From NCBI GenBank assembly GCA_016764835.1, contig JAESRD010000284.1, forward strand, positions 1-35,308: 35,308 nt of DNA, in the 5' to 3' direction. The notes beneath the pieces were generated by a model. It saw only the letters and a list, made by a program, of their open reading frames with translations, was not told where the DNA came from and did not search any database. Each line of letters starts with the position of its first letter. The stretch's first letter is position 1. This document shows, piece after piece, positions 1 through 8,286 of the stretch. The stretch is from Paracoccaceae bacterium (GTDB lineage: Bacteria > Pseudomonadota > Alphaproteobacteria > Rhodobacterales > Rhodobacteraceae). Both the position numbers and the translations under genes were made by a program.

Positions 1-963
1 CTCACCGGGCAGCAGATCAAACCCGAGCCGCTCTAGCCCCGCCCGCCAATAGCGCGCGTTTTCGAATAGTTGGCGGCGCAGGTCGCTGCCTTCTTCAACC
101 AGTCGGAGCGCCTCTATGCCTGCCGCAACAATCGCTGGCGGTAATGAGTTGGAAAACAAATAGGGCCGGGCGCGTTGCCGCAGTAGGTCGATCACGGGTT
201 GTGGGCCAGCGATATAGCCGCCGATTGAGCCGCCCAATGCTTTGCCTAAAGTCCCGGTGACAATATCAACATTGAGCCCATAATGATCTGGCATGCCCGC
301 GCCGTGCGCGCCCATAAAGCCGGTGGCATGGCAGTCATCAACCATGACCAACGCGTCGTATTTTTCGGCCAATTTGGTGATATCGGGCAGGTTGGCGAGG
401 GTGCCATCCATGGAAAATACGCCGTCTGTGGCGATCATGATATGGCGCGCTCCGGCGGCGCGCGCCTGCTTGAGCTGGCTCTCCAGATCGTCCATATCAC
501 TGTTAGCAAAACGGTAACGCTTGGCCTTACACAGGCGCACACCGTCAATGATTGAGGCATGGTTCAAACTGTCAGAAATGATTGCATCTTCGGCGTTGAG
601 CAGTGGCTCGAACAGCCCGCCATTGGCATCAAAACAGGCGGCAAAAAGGATAGCATCATCCTTGTTTAGGAAAGCGGCCAGCCGCTGCTCTAGCGCCCGG
701 TGTAAATCTTGTGTGCCACAGATGAACCGCACGCTGGCCATGCCAAATCCGTGGTCATCCATCGCCGCTTTTGCCGCGCTTTTGAGGGCCGAGTGATCCG
801 CCAGCCCGAGGTAATTATTGGCGCAAAGGTTGATAACTTTGCGCCCGCCGACGGTGATCTCGGTGCCCTGTGCCGAGGTGATCAGCCGCTCTGCTTTTAG
901 CATACCGTCCGCCTCTATCTGGGCGAGGGTTTCGCAAATGTGGTTCAGAAATGCATGGCTCAT
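1..963 (-). CDS. kbl: Glycine C-acetyltransferase (2-amino-3-ketobutyrate CoA ligase), C-terminus cut off by window edge
   Basis: This PLP enzyme cleaves 2-amino-3-ketobutyrate with CoA to glycine and acetyl-CoA, the second step of threonine degradation after threonine dehydrogenase. The minus-strand frame is open from ATG at 963 to base 1, giving 321 residues of a family that is usually about 395-400. Visible hallmarks of the alpha-oxoamine synthase fold are NNYLGLA near residue 49, SVRFICGTQ near 77, [10 protein letters not shown] near 132, VDDCHATGF near 208, and the PLP lysine K241 in [10 protein letters not shown]. An AAAGGAG ribosome binding site sits about 7 bases before the ATG. An XRE-cupin regulator lies immediately upstream in the same direction, and both genes share an operator-like motif. 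The GLGK and SVRFICG context favours Kbl over BioF or HemA. A tdh gene would be expected beyond the left edge. Confidence 0.93.
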   Translation of the reverse strand, partial: MSHAFLNHICETLAQIEADGMLKAERLITSAQGTEITVGGRKVINLCANNYLGLADHSALKSAAKAAMDDHGFGMASVRFICGTQDLHRALEQRLAAFLNKDDAILFAACFDANGGLFEPLLNAEDAIISDSLNHASIIDGVRLCKAKRYRFANSDMDDLESQLKQARAAGARHIMIATDGVFSMDGTLANLPDITKLAEKYDALVMVDDCHATGFMGAHGAGMPDHYGLNVDIVTGTLGKALGGSIGGYIAGPQPVIDLLRQRARPYLFSNSLPPAIVAAGIEALRLVEEGSDLRRQLFENARYWRAGLERLGFDLLPGE

Positions 964-987
964 GACGGGCTCCTTTGAGGGGAGTCT

Positions 988-1050
988 ACCATAACGGACG
1001 TGATTCCAGAATAGAAGAATTCTGAATAACGGAAAATTATCCGCAATAAC
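988..1050. promoter_or_regulatory. kbl upstream control region: repeated ATAACGGA motif and two inverted repeats
   Basis: The gap between kbl and the upstream regulator gene carries three kinds of structure. The motif ACCATAACGGA is at 988-998 and recurs exactly at 1618-1628 over the regulator's own start. A further ATAACGGA begins at about 1026. CAGAAT-N6-ATTCTG is a perfect 6-bp inverted repeat (1007-1024), and CGGA-N6-TCCG follows at 1030-1043. The likely reader is the XRE-cupin protein encoded next door. That pairing is inferred from position and from the motif being shared with its own gene. Confidence 0.5.
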
Positions 1051-1055
1051 AGAAA

Positions 1056-1622
1056 TCAGGCATCCTGAACCACTAAAAACGCGCGGGCAGGGCCGTTCAG
1101 TGCCGCGATTCTGTGTGGTACATCAGCGGCATAGCGGCCAGTATCGCCCTCGCGCAGCTCTTCGCTGGCCGCGCCACAGGTGAGATGAAGCGTGCCCTCT
1201 ATCACCGTCAGATGTTCGCGGGCACCGCGCCTATGCGGCGGGCTGTTGAGAACACCTTCGGCTGTAAGGCGCAGCTCATAGACCTCATGTTTTCCGGCCT
1301 GTTCGGGCGGTGACAAGATAAGAATACGGCAACCCATCCCTAAATTGTCTATCGTTGGGATCTGATCTGCGCGCAGGGTTTCAATGCGGTTCTTTGATGA
1401 TCCGCTATCGAGAAGCCCTGCAAAATCAACCTGTAAGGCGCGGGTCAGGTTCCACAAAGTGGCAATAGTCGGGCTGCTCTCGCCGCGCTCAATCTGGCTG
1501 ACCATAGAGCGTGAAACGCCCGACAGTCTGGCCACAGCATCAAGCGACAAGCCCTGCGACTTGCGGGCCTCCTTCAAACGTGCGGGCAATTTCACCAAAA
1601 TATCGTCGGGTTTTTCCACCAT
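1056..1622 (-). CDS. XRE-family transcriptional regulator with C-terminal cupin domain
   Basis: This 188-residue DNA-binding regulator has an N-terminal helix-turn-helix (about residues 12-66, with [23 protein letters not shown] and [14 protein letters not shown]) and a C-terminal cupin fold (about 115-188, with a [18 protein letters not shown] strand and a DVPHRI strand). The architecture matches the PuuR/SutR-like group, in which the cupin is thought to sense a small metabolite. The gene ends 93 bases before the kbl start and points the same way, and its start codon lies inside the motif shared with the kbl upstream region. This suggests autoregulation plus control of kbl, with an amino-acid-derived effector as a guess. 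The start ATG at 1622 is chosen because the HTH begins soon after it and the longer alternatives lack supporting sequence. Confidence 0.85.
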   Translation of the reverse strand: MVEKPDDILVKLPARLKEARKSQGLSLDAVARLSGVSRSMVSQIERGESSPTIATLWNLTRALQVDFAGLLDSGSSKNRIETLRADQIPTIDNLGMGCRILILSPPEQAGKHEVYELRLTAEGVLNSPPHRRGAREHLTVIEGTLHLTCGAASEELREGDTGRYAADVPHRIAALNGPARAFLVVQDA

Positions 1623-1628
1623 AACGGA
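1618..1628. promoter_or_regulatory. Operator-like ACCATAACGGA copy overlapping the regulator start codon
   Basis: The 11-base sequence is identical to the one at 988-998 upstream of kbl. Here it covers the ATG of the XRE-cupin gene (bases 1620-1622), a position suited to autorepression. The identity is seen directly; the binding role is inferred. Confidence 0.4.
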
Positions 1629-1777
1629 TAGTGTGACGCGCGGGCGGCGCCGTCAATGTCAAGCTGGGGCAAAAGCGAGATGGCCGGGGGCGAAACGGCA
1701 CTCGCAGCGTCTGCCGGATGTTGCTAAAAGTGGGCAAATTGGCGCGATTGCCGAACATGAACCCAAGAGGGAAGCAA

Positions 1778-2119
1778 ATGATAGAACGTATTGAAACCGG
1801 CATACGCATGAGCAAAATCGTTAAACATAACGGTGTGGCCTATCTGTGTGGGCAAGTCGGCGCTGGCGATACGGTTGCCGCGCAGACCAGCGATTGCCTG
1901 TCGCGCATTGAGGCCTTGCTCGACGAGGCAGGCTCGTCACCTGACCGTATTTTGCAAACCATCATTTGGCTGTCAGATATGAATGACTTTGATGAGATGA
2001 ACGCGGTTTGGGAGGCTTGGATACCGGCCGGTCAAGCGCCAGCACGGGCTTGCGGTGAAGCCCGGCTTGCACGTGGGGCACTAAAGGTTGAAATGATTGT
2101 GACAGCGGCATGTGACTGA
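1778..2119 (+). CDS. RidA family (YjgF/YER057c/UK114) protein
   Basis: The 113-residue protein belongs to the RidA superfamily, trimeric enzymes that hydrolyse reactive enamine/imine intermediates made by PLP enzymes. Supporting sequence is GVAYLCGQVG near residue 19, the central LSDMNDFDEMNAVWEAW segment, and the C-terminal APARACGEARLARGALKVEM. The last contains the arginine equivalent to the active-site Arg of RidA and the terminal acidic VEM strand. I chose ATG 1778 because an AAGAGGGA ribosome binding site lies 5-6 bases upstream; an earlier in-frame ATG at 1718 would add 20 residues that do not look like the family. The gene is divergent from the XRE-cupin regulator. Its position beside kbl fits a role in clearing amino-acid-derived enamines, although the exact Rid subgroup cannot be told by eye. 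Confidence 0.85.
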   Translation: MIERIETGIRMSKIVKHNGVAYLCGQVGAGDTVAAQTSDCLSRIEALLDEAGSSPDRILQTIIWLSDMNDFDEMNAVWEAWIPAGQAPARACGEARLARGALKVEMIVTAACD

Positions 2120-2245
2120 TATCTGTTTTGGGCGCTGTCAGCGGGCAAAGTCTTGCTTTTCCAACCACGCAAAAACCTCCTATTCGTGATCATATGAATG
2201 GGTCAAAATTCGGCAAAACGGTATTTAAGCGAAGGAGCGTCTGGC

Positions 2246-3157
2246 GTGAGCATTGATCTAAGCGGCAAAGTGGCGATCGTAACAGGTGCTGGCGGTGGGC
2301 TGGGGCGGGCGCATGCGCTGGCCTTGGCGGCGCGTGGCGCGCGGGTTGTGGTGAACGATATTGGCAGCAGCGTTGCCGGGGCAGGTGGCTCGGATGACGC
2401 GGCACTGGCGGTGGTGGCCGAAATAGAGGCCGCTGGCGGCGCGGCGATGGCCAACAGCGCCTCGGTGACTGACTATGATCAGGTCGAGGCCATGGTCGCG
2501 GCCGTTTTGGCCCGCTGGGAACGGGTCGATATTTTGGTCTGCAATGCCGGAATATTGCGCGACAAAACCTTCGCCAAAATGGATCTCGCCGATTTTAGCA
2601 CCGTGCTTGATGTGCATATCATGGGGGCTGTCAATTGCGCCAAGGCGGTTTGGCCAAACATGCGCGCGCAGAACCATGGCCGGATTATTTTCACCACGTC
2701 GTGCAGCGGGCTTTACGGCAGTTTTGGCCAATCAAACTACAGCACAGCCAAGATGGCGCTGGTCGGGCTGATGAACACACTCGCACTTGAGGGTGCAAAA
2801 AATGACATTCGGGTTAATTGTTTGGCCCCTGTGGCGGCGACGCGGATGGTCGCTGGGCTGATGCCCGAAGACGAGCTTGCCGCGCTCGACCCGGCCTTGG
2901 TGAGCCCGGCGATTGTTGCGTTGGCGGCCGAGGCTGCACCGACTAAAACCGTGCTCTGCGCTGGGGCGGGTAGCTTTGAGATTGCGCAAGTCACGCTGAC
3001 ACAAGGGGTTTATCTAGGGGCGGGCGGCGCTGTGGCCGAGCAGATTTTGGCACGTTTGGACGAAATATCGGACGCGCAGGGGCAGATTATACCGCAAGAT
3101 GGGGCGGCCCAAGGGGCGCATGAGCTTGCGGCTGCGCAGGCCAAGGCAGCAAAGTAA
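2246..3157 (+). CDS. Short-chain dehydrogenase/reductase, MFE-2 type 3-hydroxyacyl-CoA dehydrogenase-like
   Basis: This 303-residue SDR has the dinucleotide-binding TGAGGGLGRAHAL motif near residue 12, VVNDIG, the structural CNAGI motif, and the catalytic pattern S...YSTAK (SNYSTAKMALVG). The ND after the second beta strand, the phrase LRDKTFAKM and the overall layout resemble the (3R)-hydroxyacyl-CoA dehydrogenase unit of peroxisomal multifunctional enzyme 2. That points to an acyl-CoA substrate. A GTG start at 2246 is preferred because GAAGGAG lies 8 bases upstream and the protein then begins in family style (SIDLSGKVAIVTGAG). An upstream ATG at 2198 is in frame but lacks such support. The C-terminal 40 residues extend past the SDR core. 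It stands alone with 200 bases of spacer after it, and its physiological substrate is unknown. Confidence 0.82.
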   Translation: MSIDLSGKVAIVTGAGGGLGRAHALALAARGARVVVNDIGSSVAGAGGSDDAALAVVAEIEAAGGAAMANSASVTDYDQVEAMVAAVLARWERVDILVCNAGILRDKTFAKMDLADFSTVLDVHIMGAVNCAKAVWPNMRAQNHGRIIFTTSCSGLYGSFGQSNYSTAKMALVGLMNTLALEGAKNDIRVNCLAPVAATRMVAGLMPEDELAALDPALVSPAIVALAAEAAPTKTVLCAGAGSFEIAQVTLTQGVYLGAGGAVAEQILARLDEISDAQGQIIPQDGAAQGAHELAAAQAKAAK

Positions 3158-3289
3158 CCCGGCCTTTGTCCATAAAAGCAGCACAAGAACAGAAACAATG
3201 AGCGCACAGCGCGAAACTGTTGCGCAAATAGGCGGCAATATTAGGAAAAACAAAAAGTCATTGCAAACATTTTCAGACAATGCTGATAT

Positions 3290-3307
3290 CCGCGACAAGA
3301 TACGCGG
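3290..3307. promoter_or_regulatory. Small inverted repeat in the A/T-rich leader of the 2-oxoacid oxidoreductase operon
   Basis: CCGCG-N8-CGCGG forms a 5-bp inverted repeat about 55 bases before the first gene of the operon, inside an A/T-rich spacer (3158-3360). The spacer contains no convincing gene and probably holds the operon promoter. The repeat could be an operator or leader hairpin; it is too short to be sure. Confidence 0.25.
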
Positions 3308-3360
3308 AGTTCTTAATATTTTGTGTATTTCGTTAGGCAATTTCGCGAGCTAATTTAGCC

Positions 3361-5130
3361 ATGAAACCAACCGATACGACAGATGCGACCCACTTTCACA
3401 AAGTGGTGGACTGCCAATATGCATGTCCTGCACATACGCCAGTTCCTGAATATATTCGGCTCATAATGGATAAGCGCTACGCTGATTCGTATATGGTCAA
3501 TTGGGAAGCCAATGTGTTTCCCGGTATTTTGGGGCGGGTCTGCGACCGGCCCTGCGAGCCTGCTTGCCGCCGCCAGCGGGTCGAAGACAAGCCGGTGGCG
3601 ATATGCAGGCTTAAGCGGGTCGCGGCCGATAATAAGGGCGATATCACCGACCGGCTACCGATTATCCCCACCAAGAAAAACGGCAAGAAACTGGCGCTGC
3701 TGGGCGCGGGGCCTGCTTCGCTGACCGTGGCGCGCGACCTGATGCCGCTGGGCTATGAGGTGACACTGTTCGAGCGCAACGCGCTGGCCGGTGGCATGAT
3801 GCGTTCGCAGATCCCAACATTCAGGCTGCCCGAAGAGGTGATCGACGAAGAGGTTGGTATCGTGCTGAACATGGGCGTTGAACCACGGTTTAACCACGAG
3901 ATTACCAGTCTCAAAAGCATTCTCGACGAAGGCTATGACGCTGTGTTTGTCGGCACCGGCGCGCCGAGTGGCCGTCCGCTGGACCTGCCGGGCCTTGCTG
4001 AGGCTGGGGACCATGTGCAGATCGGCATCAACTGGCTGGCTGGCGTCACCTTTGACCATATTGATACTGCACCCAAACGGGTGGTGGTTTTGGGCGGTGG
4101 CAACACGGCAATGGATTGTACGCGCACGGCGTTTAGGCTCGGCGCAGATGATGTGCGCGCGGTTGTGCGCTCGACCTATGATGAGATGAAATCATCACCT
4201 TGGGAGCGTGAAGATGCCCAAGCTGAGGGCGTGACCATTTTGCCAAATCACACGCCTTTGCGCTATGTCATTGAAGACGGTAAATTCATTGGTGTTGAGT
4301 TTGATAAGGTTGAAACCTCTTGGCATAAAGGCCGCCGCAAGCTGGTCTCGGCGGGCGAAGACCCGCTGCTGATCGAGTGTGATCTGGTGCTGGTGGCGGT
4401 TGGCCAAGATGTCACCTTGCCATGGATCGAGCGCGATATTGGCATTGAATTTGATGATTGGGGCATGGCTCAGGTTCACACTGAGACCTTTCAGTCCGGC
4501 AATAAAAAGGTGTTCTTTGGTGGCGACGCGGCCTTTGGCCCGACAAACATCATCACCGCCGTGGCGCATGGCCATCAGGCCGCAGCCGCAATAGACCGTT
4601 TTTTGCAAGTTGGTAAAGATATCAAAGACATACCCCATGGCAGCTACACGCTGGCCTCACAGAAAATGGGTATTCACGAATGGTCGTATCAGTCGGTTAT
4701 CTCAGATGAAAACCGCAATGTTGTGCCGACGCTCAACCTAGACACGGCCCGCCAATCGCTCAGCGCCGAGGTCGAGCTGGGGTTTGACGAGGCGCTGGCA
4801 ATGAGCGAGGCACAACGCTGCCTCAACTGCGATGTGCAGACCGTGTTTACCGAAAAGCTGTGCATTGAATGTTCGGCTTGTGAAGATGTCTGCCCAATGG
4901 ATTGCATTAGCTTCGTGCCAAATGGCGACGAGGATGATCTGCGCAGCCGGCTCAAAGTGCCAACTGGTGACAATGACCAAGATATCTATGTGTCCGACAC
5001 GCTCAAAAGCACCAAAGTGATGGTCAAAGACGAGGATGTTTGTCTGCATTGCGGGCTTTGTGCCGAGCGCTGCCCGACCGCCGCATGGGATATGCAAAAG
5101 TTTATCTTCAAAGCGACGCAGGCGAGCTGA
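3361..5130 (+). CDS. korC: GltD-like FAD/NAD(P) oxidoreductase with ferredoxin domains, KorC-type subunit of 2-oxoacid oxidoreductase
   Basis: The predicted electron-transfer subunit (589 residues) passes electrons between the 2-oxoacid oxidoreductase core and NAD(P). In order it shows an N-terminal GltD/Fer4_20-type cysteine domain (CQYACP near residue 18, CDRPCEPAC near 61), a first dinucleotide fold for FAD (LLGAGPASLTVA near 113), a second for NAD(P) (VLGGGNTAMDCTR near 243), and a second FAD contact (FFGGDAAFGPTN near 385). Two C-terminal [4Fe-4S] motifs follow: CIECSACEDVCPMDC near 501 and CLHCGLCAERCP near 561. It lies one base before the alpha/gamma gene, so it is translationally linked. 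The architecture matches the third subunit of the 2-oxoglutarate:NADP+ oxidoreductase described from Azoarcus evansii and Thauera aromatica (KorC). The NADP preference and substrate are inferred, and the symbol is assigned by analogy. Confidence 0.72.
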   Translation: MKPTDTTDATHFHKVVDCQYACPAHTPVPEYIRLIMDKRYADSYMVNWEANVFPGILGRVCDRPCEPACRRQRVEDKPVAICRLKRVAADNKGDITDRLPIIPTKKNGKKLALLGAGPASLTVARDLMPLGYEVTLFERNALAGGMMRSQIPTFRLPEEVIDEEVGIVLNMGVEPRFNHEITSLKSILDEGYDAVFVGTGAPSGRPLDLPGLAEAGDHVQIGINWLAGVTFDHIDTAPKRVVVLGGGNTAMDCTRTAFRLGADDVRAVVRSTYDEMKSSPWEREDAQAEGVTILPNHTPLRYVIEDGKFIGVEFDKVETSWHKGRRKLVSAGEDPLLIECDLVLVAVGQDVTLPWIERDIGIEFDDWGMAQVHTETFQSGNKKVFFGGDAAFGPTNIITAVAHGHQAAAAIDRFLQVGKDIKDIPHGSYTLASQKMGIHEWSYQSVISDENRNVVPTLNLDTARQSLSAEVELGFDEALAMSEAQRCLNCDVQTVFTEKLCIECSACEDVCPMDCISFVPNGDEDDLRSRLKVPTGDNDQDIYVSDTLKSTKVMVKDEDVCLHCGLCAERCPTAAWDMQKFIFKATQAS

Positions 5131-5131
5131 C

Positions 5132-6975
5132 ATGAAAAGCATAACATCGGTCAATGAGTTTGTTATTCGCTTCGCCAATACCAACGGCACCGGTTCGGCC
5201 AGCGCCAATAACATGTTCTCCAAGGCGATCTTTCGCATGGGGGTGCCGGTTAGCCCTGCCAATATTTTCCCGTCCAATATTCAGGGCATGCCAACATGGT
5301 TTGAGGTGCGCGTAAGTGCGGCTGACCATATGGGGCGGCGCGACGGCGCGCCTGATATTTTGGTAGCCATGTCTGCGCAGAGCATTGTCGATGATGTGGC
5401 CAATGTACGGCCCGGCGGTTTTGTGTTCTATGACAATTCCAAGCAGCTCAACCCGGCGCTTATGCGCGATGATCTAACGTTTCTTGGCATGCCAATTTCC
5501 GAGATATGTCTGCGCGAATATAAGAGCGCTAATCTGCGCCAATTGTTCAAAAACGTCATCTATGTTGGCGCTTTGGCGGCTTTGCTCGATATCGAAATCC
5601 AAGTGCTCAAGAGCTTGGTTGAGAGCCAATTCAAAGGCCGCGAAAAGCTGGTTGCCCCCAATGTGCACGCGCTTGAGCTGGGTTTCCGCTATGCGCATTC
5701 ACATTTTGACTGCCCACTTTCCATAAAGGTTGAGCGCAGCGAGGCGGTCGGCGAGCGGATTTTGATTGATGGCAATACCGCCCCGGGCTTGGCGCCGTTT
5801 ATGGCGGGGCCACGGTTGTCGGCTGGTATCCGATCACGCCGAGCACTTCTGTGGTTGAGAATTTTGAGAAATACTGCAACCGGCTGCGGATCGATCCGGC
5901 ATCGGGCAAGAAGAACTTCGCGATCATGCAGGCCGAAGATGAGCTGGCCGCAATCGGCATCGCCATTGGCGCCGGCTGGAGCGGCGCGCGCGCCTTTACT
6001 GCGACGAGCGGGCCGGGCGTGTCGCTGATGGGTGAGTTCCTTGGGCTGGCCTATTTCGCCGAAATCCCGATCGTGTTGATGAATGTGCAAAGGGCAGGGC
6101 CGTCAACCGGCATGCCGACCCGGACCCAGCAATCAGACGTGCTGACCTGTGCCTATGCCTCGCATGGCGACACCAAACAGATATTACTGTTCCCGTCATC
6201 ACCCAAAGAATGCTTTGAGATGAGCGCCGATGCGTTTGATCTGGCCGAGCGGTTGCAGACCCCTGTGATCATTATGAGCGATCTTGATCTGGGCATGAAT
6301 GATCATCTGTCAGAGCCTTTGCACTGGGATGATGACCGGACCTATGACCGCGGCAAAGTGCTAAACGCGCAAGAACTCGACGAGGTTGAGCAATTTGGCC
6401 GCTATCTTGATGCTGACGGCGACGGCATTTGCTACCGCACCTATCCGGGCACCCATGCCGAAAAGGGTATCTTCTTCACCCGTGGGACATCGCGTGACGA
6501 ATTTGCCATCTACACCGAGCGCGGCGAAGAATATGTGAAGAACATGGAGCGGCTGGACCGCAAGTTTGAGACTGCCGCTAAAATCCTGCCCAAACCTGTG
6601 CGGCATAAGGCCAATACGGGCAGCAAGGTCGGCGCGCTGTATTACGGCATGACCGAAGTGCCGATGTCAGAGACTTTTGAGCTGCTGGACGCACAGGGCC
6701 ACAAAGTTGATGGGCTCTGCATCAAGTCCTTCCCGTTTTGCGCCGAGGTTCTGGCCTTCATCGAGGCCCATGATCAGGTCTTTGTCATTGACCAAAACCG
6801 CGACGCACAGATGCGCAAACTGCTGGTTAATGAGCTAGAGCAAAACCCGGCCAAGCTGAAAAAGATCACCCAGTTTGATGGCATGCCGATTACGGCGCAG
6901 TTTATCAGCGACGCGATATTGGACGAGATCTCAGTGGTTGCGCTGAGCGCTGGCAAAAGAAAGAGCGGCACATGA
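5132..6975 (+). CDS. korA: 2-oxoacid:acceptor oxidoreductase, fused gamma-alpha subunit (KorA-type), apparent frameshift near 5791
   Basis: The gene encodes the CoA/substrate-binding subunit of a 2-oxoacid oxidoreductase: a gamma domain (about residues 1-200, NTNGTGSASANNMFSKA near 15) fused to an alpha domain carrying YPITPSTS, the TATSGPGVSLM loop and the PTRTQQSD segment. The start ATG 5132 lies just after korC and the stop overlaps korB by ATGA. The coding frame changes once. From 5132 it is open to about 5791 (ending GNTAPGL), and from 5791 the protein continues one base back (GAVYGGATVV). The uninterrupted version would read TTG-GGC-GCC where the sequence has TTGGCGCC, so one G seems to be missing. 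Restoring it gives about 614 residues, normal for the fused family. A sequencing or assembly slip or a true inactivating mutation are both possible. No canonical slippery heptamer for programmed frameshifting is visible. Confidence 0.8.
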
Positions 6976-8024
6976 GTTTTGTAAAATCTCAGTATCATCA
7001 CCCGCGTCTGGCGACGAACAAACTTGGCCTGACTTACCGCGACTATGAGGGCTCGCTTTCCACGCTTTGTGCTGGTTGTGGCCATGATGCTGTCGGCGCG
7101 GCACTGGTGCAGGCCTGCTTCGAGCTGTCGCTGCCCGTGCACCGGATTGCCAAGCTGTCGGGCATTGGCTGTTCTTCCAAAGCGCCAACGTATTTTTTGA
7201 ATAAATCTCATGGTTTCAACACGGTACATGGGCGCATGCCCTCTGTGGCCACGGGTGCCAGCATGGCCAACCGGACAATGAAATACATTGGCATGTCGGG
7301 CGATGGCGACACGGCCTCAATAGGTCTTGGCCAGTTTGCCCATGTCGTGCGCCGGCGGCTCGACATGACCTATATCGTCGCCAATAACGGTGTCTACGGG
7401 TTGACCAAAGGCCAAACTGCGGCCACGGCCGAGCGCGGCTCAAGCACCAAAAAGGGCGACACGGTTCTATGGTCAGAGATCGATCTGCCAACCATGGCCC
7501 TGCAACTGGGCGCGACCTTTGTTGCCCGCAGTTTTTCGGGCGACAGAGACCAGCTGGTGCCGTTGCTAAAGGCCGCGATATGCCATGAAGGCTTTGCGTT
7601 CCTCGATATCATTTCGCCCTGCGTGACCTTCAACAACCATGCCACATCAACCCGCAGCTATGACTATGTGCGTGATCATGTGCAAGAAGGGCTGATCGCT
7701 GATTTTGTACCCAATAGCGGCGAGATCGTCGCCAGCTACGGCGAGGGCGAAAGCAGTGATATCAGCCTGCATGATGGCTCAATCATCAGGTTGCACAAAG
7801 GCACAAACGGCTTTGATGCACGCGACAAAATGGCCGCGATAAACGCGATACAAGAATACCATGCGCGCGGCGAAATCCTGACCGGCCTGCTTTATTGCGA
7901 CCCGACATTCCGCGACATGCATGATATTTTGGGCACAACAGAAGCGCCGCTTAACAGCCTGAACGAAAACGACTTATGCCCCGGCAGCAATGTGTTGCAT
8001 GGGATCAATAAAAGCTTTCGCTAG
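6972..8024 (+). CDS. korB: 2-oxoacid:acceptor oxidoreductase beta subunit (TPP-binding)
   Basis: The thiamine-diphosphate subunit (350 residues) carries out decarboxylation of the 2-oxoacid and feeds electrons to the Fe-S/FAD partner. Visible features are the N-terminal CAGCGHD cysteines near residue 33, GIGCSSK near 66 (further cluster ligand), the TPP/Mg motif GDGDTASIGLGQF near 110 running to VANNGVYGLTKGQ, and ISPCVTFNNH near 213 (last cysteine of the beta cluster). The LTKGQ and GIGCSS context is typical of 2-oxoglutarate/pyruvate ferredoxin oxidoreductase beta chains. Its ATG overlaps the alpha stop (ATGA). It completes a three-gene operon that could supply succinyl-CoA with NADPH. Whether the substrate is 2-oxoglutarate, pyruvate or a branched 2-oxoacid cannot be settled from sequence alone. 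Confidence 0.85.
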   Translation: MSFVKSQYHHPRLATNKLGLTYRDYEGSLSTLCAGCGHDAVGAALVQACFELSLPVHRIAKLSGIGCSSKAPTYFLNKSHGFNTVHGRMPSVATGASMANRTMKYIGMSGDGDTASIGLGQFAHVVRRRLDMTYIVANNGVYGLTKGQTAATAERGSSTKKGDTVLWSEIDLPTMALQLGATFVARSFSGDRDQLVPLLKAAICHEGFAFLDIISPCVTFNNHATSTRSYDYVRDHVQEGLIADFVPNSGEIVASYGEGESSDISLHDGSIIRLHKGTNGFDARDKMAAINAIQEYHARGEILTGLLYCDPTFRDMHDILGTTEAPLNSLNENDLCPGSNVLHGINKSFR

Positions 8025-8167
8025 GGCTCAGCTGCGGCTGCGCAGGTTGGCAGGGCATTGCAGGATAAATTTCACACAAATGTACGGCCAGCATGAATGA
8101 AGCTTGCTTGTCTGAGTCTGCCATACTTTTTGCGAAACTCTGACCAGATACAGGCTTATAGTAGCGG

Positions 8168-8230
8168 CAGGCGGCAAGAATAGGGTCTAGGCCACAAAAT
8201 TTTCGTCAGGTATTTTCGTTGTGCCGCCTG
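8168..8230. promoter_or_regulatory. Perfect 9-bp inverted repeat (45-nt spacer) in the leader of the HMGR operon
   Basis: CAGGCGGCA at 8168-8176 and TGCCGCCTG at 8222-8230 are exact reverse complements in the 262-base spacer (8025-8286) between korB and the HMGR-like gene. They could form a long-loop leader hairpin or two half-sites for a looping regulator. The same spacer also holds a small CTGCG-N4-CGCAG hairpin right after korB (8032-8045) without a T-run. I see no gene in the spacer. Confidence 0.4.
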
Positions 8231-8286
8231 ACTTTAGGCTACTTTTCGGGTAACGGTTAACTTTGTTAGCCATTTAGAGGTGCGCG

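Noticed and set aside
964..1055. Glycine riboswitch before kbl
   Set aside because: The spacer is under 100 bases, has protein-type palindromes and none of the conserved glycine aptamer segments.
1384..1815. Open frames antisense to the XRE-cupin gene
   Set aside because: Their codon pattern is that of the opposite strand, and no family motif is visible.
3198..3353. Small open frame (about 51 codons) before the korC-type gene
   Set aside because: It has no ribosome site, no recognisable motif, and lies in A/T-rich sequence that is more likely the operon leader.
5785..5800. Programmed -1 frameshift in the korA-type gene
   Set aside because: The bases at the junction (GGGCTTGGCG) are not a canonical slippery heptamer and no evident stimulatory hairpin follows; a missing G explains it more simply.
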